A stretch of DNA of 60,000 nt. Origin: Symsagittifera roscoffensis (lineage: Eukaryota > Xenacoelomorpha > Acoela > Convolutidae). Below the pieces are notes generated by a model. That model did not search any database, was not told the origin of the DNA, and was given only the letters and a program-made list of their open reading frames with translations. The DNA lies in NCBI RefSeq assembly GCF_963678635.1, contig NC_087063.1:38642759-38702758 (forward strand), given 5' to 3'. Shown here piece after piece: positions 25,701-34,755 of this stretch (position 1 is its first letter; each line of letters starts with the position of its first letter). A program made the position numbers and the translations under genes.

Positions 25701-28700
25701 AACCGTTCAATTTGCAAAATGTGTGTTGATCGGCAAATTATTTCAAGTACAATTCGGCCTGTGAATGATCAGGTTTCACATCTCTCGTTTTTGGATCAAA
25801 CGGTGTTGAAAGTTCCGAATGCGAAATTTTTAAAGACGACTGGCTCATCTTCTATCAGCAAGCATAGCCAACAGACAGTCGGGAAAGAGTCAATGAGCAA
25901 AAAGATATCGAAACAGTAAGCTCATAGGCTAAACATATCACCTTATACAAATTTGACTTTCCAACCTTTTATGATTGACAGTTTTTAAAAACTAGTCCAA
26001 TTTGATAAACATGTATCAGCATACAATTTTTATATTCCGCTGGAAATTAAAACCCACTTTTGAAACTAAAATCTAATTGTTTTTCGAGTCACCGGAACTT
26101 CTGTTCTTTGGAATCAAAATTTGGCTTCCTTTCAGCAACTGGATTTGAATTGAACTTAACAAGAAACCAATAATTTTGAAAATCAGTTCGAATAACTTCC
26201 AACTGATTTTTGAAAATCATAAAAATGTTGTTATAAGCGCACCCAAAAGTGCTGAAAAAAACGTCCGAAACCCGGAAAATGTCGATAGTTTCTGGTATTT
26301 GATTTCGAGGTATACAAAGCAATAATGTCTGTTCCAAATGGTTCCGTTTTTACTATTAAGTTTTTAAAGACCATACTATAAATCAAACAACACGGGACTC
26401 GAAATCAATTTTCGAAATCGTTTCCTAAACTTCTAAAACATATTGGAGAAGGTGCGGTACCTGAACCTTTAAGACCTTTCTTTTTTGAAGCATAACTTAT
26501 CGCTCTCAAATTCTAGATGAATGTTTGAGACCAATTGCCATCGGCAACACGCTCAGATGCATCGCGTTGAAATGAGCGGGAAGCGAGTCCCTCGCAGAGC
26601 AACAAAATTATTCTTAAGAAACCTCAAGAGGGAAATGTTACTAACTGAGGAGCTTAAATTGCGACACTCTTGAAATTTGATAGAACGTAATGGCAACCTC
26701 CTGCTTGGTTTCCTTAATTTTTGATTGTAGTAATGCGTTTCATTCGCTGAAAAGAACAAATAGATAGAATAACATTTTCGAACAACCAGCACTTGTACAA
26801 ATATACTCATTGCCCCTACGGTAAAAAAAAAGTTATTTTTCTACGGAAGTGGCACCATTATGTCAAAGGACGAAAGACCCGTTTGCTGGAACAAGTCACA
26901 CCCTCGTAAAAACCTTGACTCAAAAAAACATTTGTTACTACGATAATAAAAATCTAATCGAGGACTATAAAAAAGAGCCTCGAGACCTTAAAAACGTAGT
27001 GCAATTGGATTTAAAAAAATTTGGCTTGAGCCTTAACACAAAAGTGTGAGCTGTTTTTAGGACCCACTCCAAGTGAAATAAAATCATGTCAATATCAGGA
27101 AGGCAATATTAGGCTGCCCTAAAATGTAATTTTATCGCAAACAAATGCTTATTGAAAATCAGTTCGATGTTATTAACAAGTTCGATGCAAATTTTTATTT
27201 CTACTTTTTATAAAAATGTTTTACCACTTTAAAAAGTGCTTTAGTTTTTGCCAACGAAACCCTTTTTTGCCGAGATATTTTTCGAAATAAAAGCGAAGCG
27301 ATAGAACATAGAAAAGATTAAAACAGCAAGACACTCAAGAATTATCAAAGAAGACTTGAAAAGTGTAGCGTAGAAAAAAACAACAAGAAGCCAAAAAATG
27401 AAAATCAATTTTTTTATGTTTAAATTTATTAAAAACTTTCAAAGATTTCCAAGTGGTGTTGAACTTGAGCATTCAAAAATTTACACTTGGGACCAACGTC
27501 TTAACAATCTCAATAGTAATATCGGAATTGTGTAGGAAACAAAACAGGGGGTAAATGATCCGACAACATTACAGCCGACAGCCAATTAACTGAAAATCAA
27601 CAAAATTTGTTCGGCACAATTTTATTGGAAAAAATTTATGAACCAAAAGTATCCACGAAGACCATACAGTTACTTAAATCAAAGTGATATACACACTTCG
27701 TAAACTAAACCCAGAGCTAAATCGAAAGCTAAAAATTCATCGGCAAAAAAGTAATATCGATGTTTTATTCCTATACATACCACCAATCGATCAAAACAAA
27801 AGAAAATGATTTTGACAGAAAACATGCTAAAACAAAAGATTGCAAAATTAGCATCGGAACAAACCTTACCAAGAGTTAATAAAACAGGAAAAAAAACCTC
27901 AGCACGCCGAAAACCTGAGCACCCCCTTCACGCCGAAAAAATCTCAATATCTTTAATTTTAAAAAATGAGTCCCCTTCCGGGATGCACTAAGGGCCACGA
28001 TGAACTAAGGGCCACGATGCACTAAGGTCCACAAACTAGACATAAAATAAGACGAAACAGACTATGTCGATAAAAAAAGAAAAATAAATTTAAAAAAAAA
28101 ACACATTTTAACATGTAGAGATAATACAATTACAACCGATGTACAAAACGAATTTCCGTTCAGCTGGTTTTTTGTAGAAGGCTAAGACACTAAGCAACTA
28201 CACTGAAATTGTTTGCATTTAAAATTAACAATCTTAAACCTGGCAATTAAGCAGACAAAACATATTCAGACAAATAACAGGCCGTATTGAATCGGTTTTT
28301 TAATGGTTTGAGAAAACCGGTCCTCTTCAGATTCGAACTCAGGACATTTGGCTTCCCGACGTATTGGTTACCTCCAGGATGAGTGCGCATGAGGCAGTAA
28401 GAAATTTAATTTCGCTATCAGCTAAGATACCACAAGGAACCATTGAGTCCTGTGAAAAAAAGTTGTTAACGGAAAAAATCTAGTACCCGATTGCAGTACT
28501 CTTGCTGCAAAAGGTACGATAGAAATTTGAAAATTATTATGTAAGGTAAAAATGTAAAACGGAAATATAACTAATATTTGCAATTCTCCCGACAGCCAAA
28601 GGTGGCTTGGGTGTTTCTTCAGCTCTTCTACTTAGCTTGGCTCAGGAGTAGGAGCCAAAGATACCAGCAAAATTATTGGTTGGGAAATCGAGGATGGAAC

Positions 28701-31700
28701 ATATAATGATGCAAAAAAAACTTTGTTTAGACTCGTATTATCGGAAAACGAAATCCGAAATGATTGGATGGAACCCATTTTCACAACTAGAACTTAATGA
28801 TATGAAACCTTCAATGCTTATCAGAACAAGTTCGGATCGCAATGATCATAAAACCAGCAGCTTAGAAATGCTATTGGACTATACGCCTAGAATCGAAAAT
28901 AAGTTTGAAACGAAGATGCATCTGCGGATACAATATTCCCAAAGATGGATGGCATAGCCTATGTTGTATGAAAAATTCAGGGGCATTCTCTTAACATTCG
29001 AATTTGAATGCCCTTACAAAGCAAATTTTCGACTCTATTCACATTTCTTCTATTTTTGACAACTCCACAGGACAGAACAGAAGCGACCAGACGATTTGAC
29101 GCTCGTCCCATGCGCAGGTTGTAGTCATCTTCTGTCGGATGTAACGGTAGTTGACTCCCTAGCCCCTAGTATAATAAACACAGGCTCGGTTTGTAACCCC
29201 GGCGGCCGAGGTGGAAGACCGCAAAACAGACAAAAACAAATTGTTCCACGTAAGCACTGTAGTTTTCACAAGCATAGAATCTCTAATTGACAGTATTAAA
29301 TATAAAAACTTTTTTCCATGAAATTCTTCATTTGTAAAGCCAAAGGAACGTAAACTCAGCCTATATTAAGTACCTGATAGACCGTAGCATCATATCAGGT
29401 CAATCAATTTGAGTTTCTTTGATCTCCGGTTTATTCTCTGCATGTGTTAAATTTCTCAAACTGGTTGACTTGATTTCCAACCATCTGACCCCTTTACTTT
29501 TCTTCAAGTTATACTAAACTTTCACATTTAAGAATGTTTTTTTTTTGACTGGGTAAAATGATGACGGACTATTGTACTACTTCGGTTACCATGATAAATT
29601 GAGAGCATATGATTCTTAATGCGATAACTGATGCTCTCAACAATTTTGGAAATGGTTTCCGTGCAATACTGTACGATGCAAGACATAAGATCGAGAGACA
29701 TACGTGCAAGACATACGATCGAGAAAATAATCATGCTACCACATCTATACAGCTGACGAACAGAAGGAGGTAGTGTGCCCTCGTTATAGGGTATGCACCC
29801 TCACAGAAACAGTTTTGTATACCGCATACACAAAAGATAGTTAAAGCAGCAGGACTGAAATGGAATGCAAAGGCGTGAATTAAGATGATAAAACTTTCTA
29901 AGACACGTAGAAACAAGGGAAAAGTGAGGATACATAGGAAATATAAGATGTTTGCTATAATGTTTATTTCGCAATTGGCGTTGCTTTCTGTGCGTTTCTT
30001 CTTTTTTCTCTTAATGCGATAAAAGCTGTTCTGATGATGGTAAAAGCATCTTTTTTATGATGGTCAGTCTCAACGTACGAGTTGTTGGTTTTGGCGAAGA
30101 ACGTGCTTAGAATTAGTGGGTTAAAACCGTACGTGCTTAGAATTAGTGGGCTAAAGCTACCGTTCTCTATTTCCCGCTCGCGCTCGTTGTACTCAAATTT
30201 CTTGCACGTTTTGTTGCTCTTGAGAATCATTTTCAGCGGCTTTTTGAATACAGTGCTGCAATCCGAATGTCGAAGAAAGAACTTTGCGGCGGGCGCCAAA
30301 ATCTCCGACATGAGACATCATGTGTAGCAACTTTTTCGGAGTATGTGCCTAATTATGGCTGATGCGTTAGCTCAATCACAACGTCTTTATAAACATTTGT
30401 AAGCATCTCTGTCTCCAGATTCCTCAGAGCATTGTGCTTCATGGTAACGAAGCCTTCTACCTGGCATATTAAGGCATGGTCGTTGCTATTTTCTTCGCCA
30501 TAATCACAACTGCGCGCTAGACATTTGACTGGCCATCCTCATCTTAAGCTTATGGCAACGCGAACTCCTCTCCGTTGAAATAAATATCATGATATTTCCA
30601 TGGTAGCGTGGTTAGCCATGTGTATGTGCCTTTTGTTTGGAGGAGTTCGAGGTGGCGTTTACTTCTATCGTCTATTTTTCCCAGGATATCATCGCAGTCA
30701 GCATCAGATCGGAGAATGTTCAACCTTCTAATTTCAGGTCTAGGCGCCATGATTTCTATGAACGGTTCGCCAGATATAGCGTCTTGAAGATCATTTTTCA
30801 GATGGGTTGAGTTCTCGTACGGTTGTTAGCATATTTTAGTCGGGTTATAAATGCTCAAGCCTCCAAATCTGACAGGAAGTGCAAGTATATTTCGCTCGAC
30901 ATCTAAGATGATTCCACCAACTAAAATTTGCAGGAATTCCCTGAGTCGTAGTTCAAAAGGTTCCAATATATCATTCAGTTGACCGAGTCCTCTCATCAAA
31001 AAGTTCAATCAGTTCTGGAGAACACAGTTATAAACTACGTAACACTAGTGTGTTTCAGATTCCACCATTTTTGATAGCAAGCTGATCTAACCAATCCAAA
31101 CATCCAATTTGTCATGATTAAATTTTTTGCGTGCTTGGATATTTCCAATTACAGCCCCTAGATGTTTAGATGTTTTTGTCCCCCAGATGTAATGTTGATA
31201 TTCGACCCGCAAAGATAGCTTAGGCTTTGATGGCACGTTTTTCGGTTTTTGCGATGAGCCAACAGTTTGACGCTTTCAGGAAATATCCATCTTTGGGGCC
31301 TAGTTGGTTCAGCTGATCCCACGATCTCTTATCAATTATGAGTTCTCCTGGAGCTGCTGCATCGTCGGCGAATCCTTCTTGGACTAGTTTGTACATTTCG
31401 AGTCTGTTCATCAAAGGCTTCATGCCGATAGCATTGAAGGCCATTGCCATATTGTTTGCCTGTGCTGAAGGTGTTCGTTGCATCGATTTGTAGCATGCAC
31501 TCAGTTGATTCTAATTCAAAGTTTTGATTACAGCGTGAACGGCAGCTTCGAATCCGCACTGTTGACCATTTTTTTTATTAGCCCCCGATCCTGCTCAGTG
31601 CAGTACCAACCGTGGGGGAGAGATGTCATCTATTTACCACAATCGGTCCTACCTTGAGGAGGCGGATGACTCTGATACCCCTCCAACCGTGACCGAAGTG

Positions 31701-33353
31701 CCTATGACCCTCTTGTTGAGAGACGTGTACCTAACCCACTCGCCTCCCTGTTGACCTTGACCATCGCATGTTTAGCTGACGCCTACGGCGTCTCTTACCT
31801 TTGCATTGAGAAGTTTGGCAACAGGTTTTCCCGCGACTCTTCGAAGAGTTTCACCAATGACAATCGGACTTATTCGGCCTTTACCATATTTGTCGAAAGC
31901 TATCTCACGGCAAGCGGTCAATGCTTCAATTGATTTTGGGTTCGGACTTTCACGGCAGTCTTCAAGCCATATCGGCAACCGTATTGCAAAAGTATTCGCC
32001 GGTCCTCTTTCATTTAGCAGAGCATGCCATCTTCCGGAAACTGGCAGCGTCGAGACCACTTGGGCCATGGGATCCTCGAGTTTGCATGGCAGCTTGATGT
32101 ATTTCTCAATAATCAATTGATTCCAAAACGATGTCATTCACTTCCAGTGGTATACCATGCATTTTCTCCGCCAGATGTGCTTCTCTGCTGTTGGGATGGA
32201 GCTCTAGAAGTTTCATGCTGTCGCACGACAGTCTCTCGGATCTAGGACGCCTGTAGATGCGTTTCTTGTAGATGCGTTTCTTGTAGATGCGTTTCGGATC
32301 TAGGACGCCTGTAGATGCGTTTCTTCATTGCATTTGAGAGTCTGCCTTCTAAAACAAGCTTGGTGAATGTTCTGCTGGTGTTTGGCCCACTTGTTTTGGT
32401 GCTACTGCTGGTGTTTGGGCAACAGTAGCTCTCCTTGGATTGCTAGGGCTTCATTGAACATCAAATCGATGTCTCCTCTCTTCCACCACATTAGGCTTTT
32501 CCCCAAGTATTTCACGTGGTCTCTTGCTTTGGACCTTTTGTGAGGTCTCTGCATCATTTGCATTATGAAGACATGGAACATTTTGATAGCGTGATCATGA
32601 AGTAACGTACTTTTCGTGAAAACGTACTGTTCGGCATCATTAGCATTATGCACACGTGGAACATTTTGATAGAGTGATCTTGAAGTAACGTAATTTTCGT
32701 GAAAAACTGAAAAACTTTGCGTGTCTAGATGAGTTTGTGTCATCTCCGGGTTTGTGTCAATATTGCGAATTTGAAATAATTTAATAAGCTCGCCACAACA
32801 ATTAGGCTAAATTTAACAATGTTGATTTTTATGTTTATCACGACTGCGAGTATTGTAAAAGAAATTATACTTACAAAGAGCAGCTTCTAAATATTCCTGT
32901 ATTCGGATACTGTTCAGCTTTGCTTTTTCGCCTGCCTAAAAAATCAAAGCCATCTTATTTAACGGATTTGGAAAAAAGCAGTGCTCTGGCGCGTGGGCTT
33001 ACCAGTCGGGCTTTGCGTTCTTCTTTCGTCTCGACTTTAGTTTTAGCAGGAGTATCCTCAGGTGCCTGAAAGATTTTATTAAGATAAGCAGATTACAAAA
33101 ATCTGAATTCCTTACTTTTTCTTATTGTCAAATAGAAGCTATAGCATCAGGGTTTTATCGTCTATACTAAAAAAAATCTGTGTTTAATAAACATCAAGAA
33201 GATTTCGACCTCGAACAAATTCACAAGTTGAGCTATTCCTCCTTGATGCTCTCTCTTTTTCTCATGAGGCAGTTTGGCAATTGGAGCAAGGAAAGGGATT
33301 GGTTCCCTGGGCGTGAAAAGAGCCAACAAATTTGGAGGTAAACAGTACGTCAT
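19468..33353 (-). CDS. snRNP70: U1 small nuclear ribonucleoprotein 70 kDa (U1-70K), 10 exons
   Basis: U1-70K binds stem-loop I of U1 snRNA through its RRM and helps define 5' splice sites in the nucleus. Ten exons join in phase into 1146 nt (381 residues plus TGA; human is 437). Residues 1-48 hold the family start [20 protein letters not shown]. Residues 49-89 match the charged linker. The RRM runs from about 103, with RNP2 LFVARL (106-111) and RNP1 RGYAFIEY (144-151). A Gly-rich RLGGGLG follows near 190. Residues 220-355 are Arg-Ser/Arg-Glu/Arg-Asp-rich, and the end is GGEAPPYVY. All introns are GT-AG; the exon 1 donor (GTCGAA) and the exon 7 acceptor (TTTAAG) are weak. Introns 3 (7.2 kb) and 9 (3.8 kb) hold transposons. 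A family A retroelement sits about 75 bp upstream of the ATG. No frameshift or stop was found, so the gene looks functional. Confidence 0.95.
20160..20230 (-). other. tRNA-Lys-like sequence in U1-70K intron 9
   Basis: The minus strand reads GGTGGCTGAGTGGTTAGTG (D arm, A box), then GAGACTCTTAATCTC (4-bp anticodon stem, CTT anticodon for Lys), then GCAGGTTTGAATCCC (B box). The T stem does not close properly, so this is more likely a tRNA-derived SINE head or pseudogene than a working tRNA. The rest of 19724-20412 shows nothing recognisable apart from a GCGAAG...CTTCGC hairpin at 20051-20067. Confidence 0.55.
20404..20412. repeat. 9-bp target-site duplication of the MULE, left copy
   Basis: GAAATTAGT immediately precedes the transposon end. 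Confidence 0.7.
20495..20605. repeat. Direct repeat inside the MULE, copy 1
   Basis: About 111 bp from ATTAAAACATCCCAT to GCCTCAATC. It recurs at 21213-21324 with roughly seven differences, in the same orientation. Confidence 0.85.
20770..20970 (+). pseudogene. FLYWCH zinc-finger remnant of the MULE
   Basis: [19 protein letters not shown] matches the opening of FLYWCH domains. After a frameshift and the loss of the middle, including the Trp-Cys core, [20 protein letters not shown] matches the closing HNH...P..VE..K segment, followed by [17 protein letters not shown] domains are the usual DNA-binding modules of animal MULE transposases. Confidence 0.65.
21213..21324. repeat. Direct repeat inside the MULE, copy 2
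   Basis: Second copy of the 20495-20605 unit. It may record an internal duplication or a nested related insertion, because it again contains the ACATCCCA motif of the transposon end. Confidence 0.85.
21658..22125 (+). pseudogene. MULE transposase C-terminal region, frameshifted
   Basis: Two frames join near 21870. The first carries [16 protein letters not shown] and [12 protein letters not shown]. The second carries [33 protein letters not shown] and [14 protein letters not shown]. The [11 protein letters not shown] block is a hallmark of MULE transposases near their C-terminus. Nothing upstream resembles the DDE core. A 112-codon minus frame at 22129-22467 is in the same element but unrecognised. 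Confidence 0.8.
22782..22790. repeat. 9-bp target-site duplication of the MULE, right copy
   Basis: GAAATTAGT, identical to 20404-20412. Confidence 0.7.
22791..23544. other. Remainder of U1-70K intron 9
   Basis: Overlapping frames on both strands (for example 22933-23211 minus, 92 codons) have no recognisable domain. No element end or RNA gene was seen. Confidence 0.35.
23545..23778 (-). CDS. snRNP70: U1-70K exon 9 (residues 219-296), RS/RE-rich
   Basis: Acceptor GTGTGTCTAG, donor AAAGAG|GTAAAG. The frame used ([10 protein letters not shown] ... SRSRERKR) continues the RRM frame and is RS/RE-rich. The other two long frames here, one on each strand, are low-complexity shadows of the same purine-rich strand. 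Confidence 0.93.
24100..24178 (-). CDS. snRNP70: U1-70K exon 8 (residues 193-218 plus two bases)
   Basis: Acceptor GTATTTTAG, donor AACG|GTAAAA. Encodes [19 protein letters not shown] and the start of the basic tail; human has GGLGGTRRGG at this point. Confidence 0.93.
24342..24443 (-). CDS. snRNP70: U1-70K exon 7 (residues 159-192 plus one base)
   Basis: The acceptor is TTTTAAG, an uncommon AAG site, needed to give [20 protein letters not shown]. The donor is CTGG|GTAAGTAT. It ends the RRM and starts the RRLGGGLG stretch. Confidence 0.95.
25080..25158 (-). CDS. snRNP70: U1-70K exon 6 (residues 133-158 plus one base)
   Basis: Acceptor CGTTTTAG, donor T|GTAAGT. Encodes [20 protein letters not shown], which contains RNP1, then HERDMR. 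Confidence 0.97.
25446..25508 (-). CDS. snRNP70: U1-70K exon 5 (residues 112-132)
   Basis: Acceptor ACATTTCAG, donor AAAG|GTATTT, phase 0. Encodes [20 protein letters not shown] plus K, nearly identical to the human [20 protein letters not shown]. Confidence 0.97.
25581..25645 (-). CDS. snRNP70: U1-70K exon 4 (residues 90-111)
   Basis: Acceptor CTTTTTCTCGCAG, donor CTT|GTAAGT. Encodes the RRM entry [11 protein letters not shown], including RNP2. It follows the 7.2-kb intron 3. Confidence 0.95.
25646..26519. other. Downstream part of U1-70K intron 3, no gene recognised
   Basis: AT-rich intronic sequence between exon 4 and the decayed family A element. Its short open frames show no known domain. 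Confidence 0.35.
27982..28032. repeat. Three tandem 17-bp repeats
   Basis: GATG(C/A)ACTAAGG(G/T)CCAC occurs at 27982, 27999 and 28016 with one difference per later copy. Confidence 0.95.
28325..28387 (-). other. tRNA-like sequence in intron 3
   Basis: The minus strand has ATCCTGGAGGTAACC (D-arm-like), TCGGGAAGCCAAATG (anticodon-arm-like) and GAGTTCGAATCTG (B box) in tRNA-like order. The acceptor stem is not evident. It is probably a tRNA-derived SINE. Confidence 0.45.
28745..32620. repeat. Long inverted repeat, partner at 45600-49385
   Basis: Family B and the end of the decayed family A copy reappear as a reverse complement at 45600-49385 over about 3.8 kb. Stretches of hundreds of bases are near-identical. 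Differences include an expanded minisatellite at 32237-32325 in this arm only. The left end of homology is near CGAAATCCGAAATGATTGG. This repeat lies inside U1-70K intron 3. Confidence 0.95.
32237..32325. repeat. Minisatellite TGTAGATGCGTTTCT expanded in the left arm
   Basis: TGTAGATGCGTTTC occurs four times, and GGATCTAGGACGCC twice around it. The matching right-arm locus (near 45910-45945) has a single copy, so this arm has expanded since the duplication. Confidence 0.95.
32551..32708. repeat. Two tandem 83-bp units at the 5' end of family B
   Basis: The unit from GCATCATTTGCATTATG to TTTTCGTGAAAA starts at 32551 and again at 32634, with scattered substitutions. Only one unit is present in the right arm, which is cut at 45595. 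Tandem 5' units are common as promoters of non-LTR elements, but that role is inferred. Confidence 0.8.
32875..32935 (-). CDS. snRNP70: U1-70K exon 3 (residues 70-89 plus one base)
   Basis: Acceptor TTTTTTAG, donor TTT|GTAAGTAT. Encodes [20 protein letters not shown] and ends in phase 1 with T. That T plus the AT opening exon 4 gives a Tyr codon where human has Trp (KMWDP). Confidence 0.9.
33003..33065 (-). CDS. snRNP70: U1-70K exon 2 (residues 49-69)
   Basis: Acceptor CTTTCAG, donor CTG|GTAAGC, phase 0 at both ends. Encodes [20 protein letters not shown] plus L, which aligns residue for residue with the human DAPPPTRAETREE region. Confidence 0.93.
33210..33353 (-). CDS. snRNP70: U1-70K exon 1 (residues 1-48)
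   Basis: Encodes the conserved N-terminus from [10 protein letters not shown] to NLFE. An in-frame ATG 15 codons upstream (33398) is ignored because homology starts at MTYCLPP and a splice acceptor lies between them. The donor GAG|GTCGAA is weak but yields the expected FE-APED junction without a gap. Confidence 0.9.
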
Positions 33354-33372
33354 TGATAAAAACACATGTAAA

Positions 33373-33385
33373 CTGAAAAGGCAAA
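33373..33385 (-). promoter_or_regulatory. 3' splice site just upstream of the U1-70K start codon
   Basis: The minus strand reads TTTGCCTTTTCAG, the best polypyrimidine-AG in the area, 19 nt before the ATG at 33353. It is conserved in the second copy at 54585-54597. It implies either a non-coding first exon further upstream or spliced-leader trans-splicing. Only about 42 bp separate it from the family A insertion. Confidence 0.55.
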
Positions 33386-33427
33386 CAGGTATCATCATGA
33401 TATTCGCAAAGACATATTTCTTGGAGG

Positions 33428-33437
33428 ATCAATTAAG
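33428..33437. repeat. 10-bp target-site duplication of family A, copy 1
   Basis: ATCAATTAAG abuts the 3' end of the element (which is on the minus strand). Confidence 0.85.
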
Positions 33438-33790
33438 TTCAAAAGTATCATAGTAACCGAGGTTACAGTAATGAGTTCCTTCATCATGTATTCCAGTCAA
33501 AATCCTTAAAATTTTTTAGATATGGAAGTGATAATGATAAAAGAAGATGACAAGTGTTTAAGTCCTTTTCAATTAAAATCGATACGGGTTACGTTTCTTC
33601 AATAAGAACACGCAACTCGACACGAGATAATATAATATACAAGTGTTACAAGTAAAAAATTTCGTCGAAAGTTATTTTGTCATTTATTGTTCCGAGTCCG
33701 CAAGCGGCGTTCGCAATCTGTATTGCCAGGGAGATTCTCTGTTTTAAAAAGCTGCCTGCTCTGGGTTCCTCAGTGCATATGCTTAGGTTC

Positions 33791-34393
33791 TTACAAAGCT
33801 TGCTCAAAAAAACTTGTGCTGGGGCCGGCCGCGCCCTGAATTTCAAAAGCTAGCGGTTGTAAAAGATATCCATCATTTACAAGATCTTTATACTTGTCAA
33901 TTTTTCGCTCTTCCGCTTCAGCGGCAGCCGTACCAGGGTTACAAACAGACCCGGCATTAATCCTACAAGGAGCTAAGGAGTCTACTACCGTTACATCCCA
34001 CAAGAGCTGCATACCATCAGCCCATGGAACGAGTCTGGTCGCTTCTGATCGGTCCTGTAGAAGTGTCGTGGTTCTAAAACAGACGGAATGTGAGTAGATG
34101 ATAGACTCTGTTTTAAAAAGGGCCTTCAGGTTTGAATGCCTAGAGAATCTCCCTGCACTTTTGAGGCAAGAAAGACCATGCCAACCATCTTCGGTAACGT
34201 CTTTTCCGCGCACGCATTTATGCCGTTCGCATATTTTTGATCCTAATCGAAGTCCCTTCACATTTCTGAGTTGTTGGTTGGACAGTTTTAACCTTAAATT
34301 TTTGCACGGGATGACGTTCAACCATTGGAAGCCAAATCTATCTTGGAACGCGTTGAACCTTTTTACGTCTGTTGGTTCGAGTCGTAAAATCAA
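33791..34393 (-). pseudogene. Family A C-terminal nuclease-like domain
   Basis: 200 codons. KICERHKCVRGKDVTEDGWH then GLSCLKSAGRFSRHSNLKAL is the Cys-His knuckle and R..RH..LN helix seen before the restriction-like nuclease of related elements. [20 protein letters not shown] matches the W...G..L.WDVTVV core, whose Asp is a predicted metal ligand. The usual RPDG motif just upstream reads RSEA here, so one predicted catalytic Asp is replaced. It ends in EERKIDKYKDLV, also typical. Nuclease function is inferred from related elements. Confidence 0.7.
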
Positions 34394-34755
34394 GTCTGTA
34401 ATTTCGCTGTCAAAAATTGGCTCCGTCCAATTTTTATGTCAAAAATTGGCTCCGCCCAATTTTTTTGGATTTCATTTTCCGGAGTCATTTCCATTTTTCC
34501 ACGGTCAAACTACCGTTTAAGCGCATCATCATAGGTTCCATCCACATGCTACAAACCAAAGATTTCGCTCAAGGCATCTTTTACTCCTACTGCTGAGGCT
34601 AAGAAAGCGGGTAAAGCGAGTAGACGAGCGGAAGAAACGCCCAAGCACCTTTGGCTGCCGGGAGAACTGCTTGTAAAAACTGGTTATCATCCATTTTCCT
34701 GTTAGTGACCTTGCATAACGAATTTCTTAGTAATTTATCGTAACGTTCCAAAAAA

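Larger units (their letters stand above)
26520..29290 (+). pseudogene. Decayed family A RT/nuclease retroelement, antisense in intron 3
   Basis: Scattered plus-strand fragments match, in order, the better-preserved family A element at 33438-36812. They are LPSATRS / [15 protein letters not shown] near 26540, the DFKNAFNSLNR counterpart near 26720, GTSHTLVK and [12 protein letters not shown] with GLSLNT (26849-27049), [19 protein letters not shown] near 28590, and [20 protein letters not shown] near 29140. The catalytic YLDDG is degraded to CYYDNKN. There are many stops and shifts. The stretch 27250-28560 between these islands shows no recognisable coding. The part beyond about 28745 is also present inverted at 48849-49385. 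Confidence 0.75.
29964..32743 (-). pseudogene. Family B RT/restriction-like-nuclease retroelement, left copy
   Basis: Minus-strand fragments in order. 32743-32402: a basic helical region, [19 protein letters not shown]. 32137-31772: RT fingers, [18 protein letters not shown]. 31483-31220: RT palm, [15 protein letters not shown] then [11 protein letters not shown], where FADD is the catalytic motif. 31008-30826: [20 protein letters not shown]. 30750-30550: [16 protein letters not shown]. Then a CxxxxC...H...C knuckle and [14 protein letters not shown], which resembles the PD-(D/E)XK-like nuclease of RT elements widespread in corals, sponges and hydra. 30311-29964: [16 protein letters not shown]. 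Frameshifts and stops between blocks make it inactive. It lies in the sense direction within U1-70K intron 3. Confidence 0.85.

Noticed and set aside
31332-31559. Arg-rich 75-codon frame (also at 46599-46826)
   Set aside because: It overlaps the family B RT palm in another frame; apart from its short motif A remnant (LQIDATNTF) the Arg-rich part is a shadow of the FADDAAA frame.
25646-32874. A missing U1-70K exon in the 7.2-kb intron 3
   Set aside because: Exon 3 ends in phase 1 and exon 4 starts with two bases; joining them gives the same residue count as human (EAAL-Y-DP against ELKM-W-DP), so no exon is needed.
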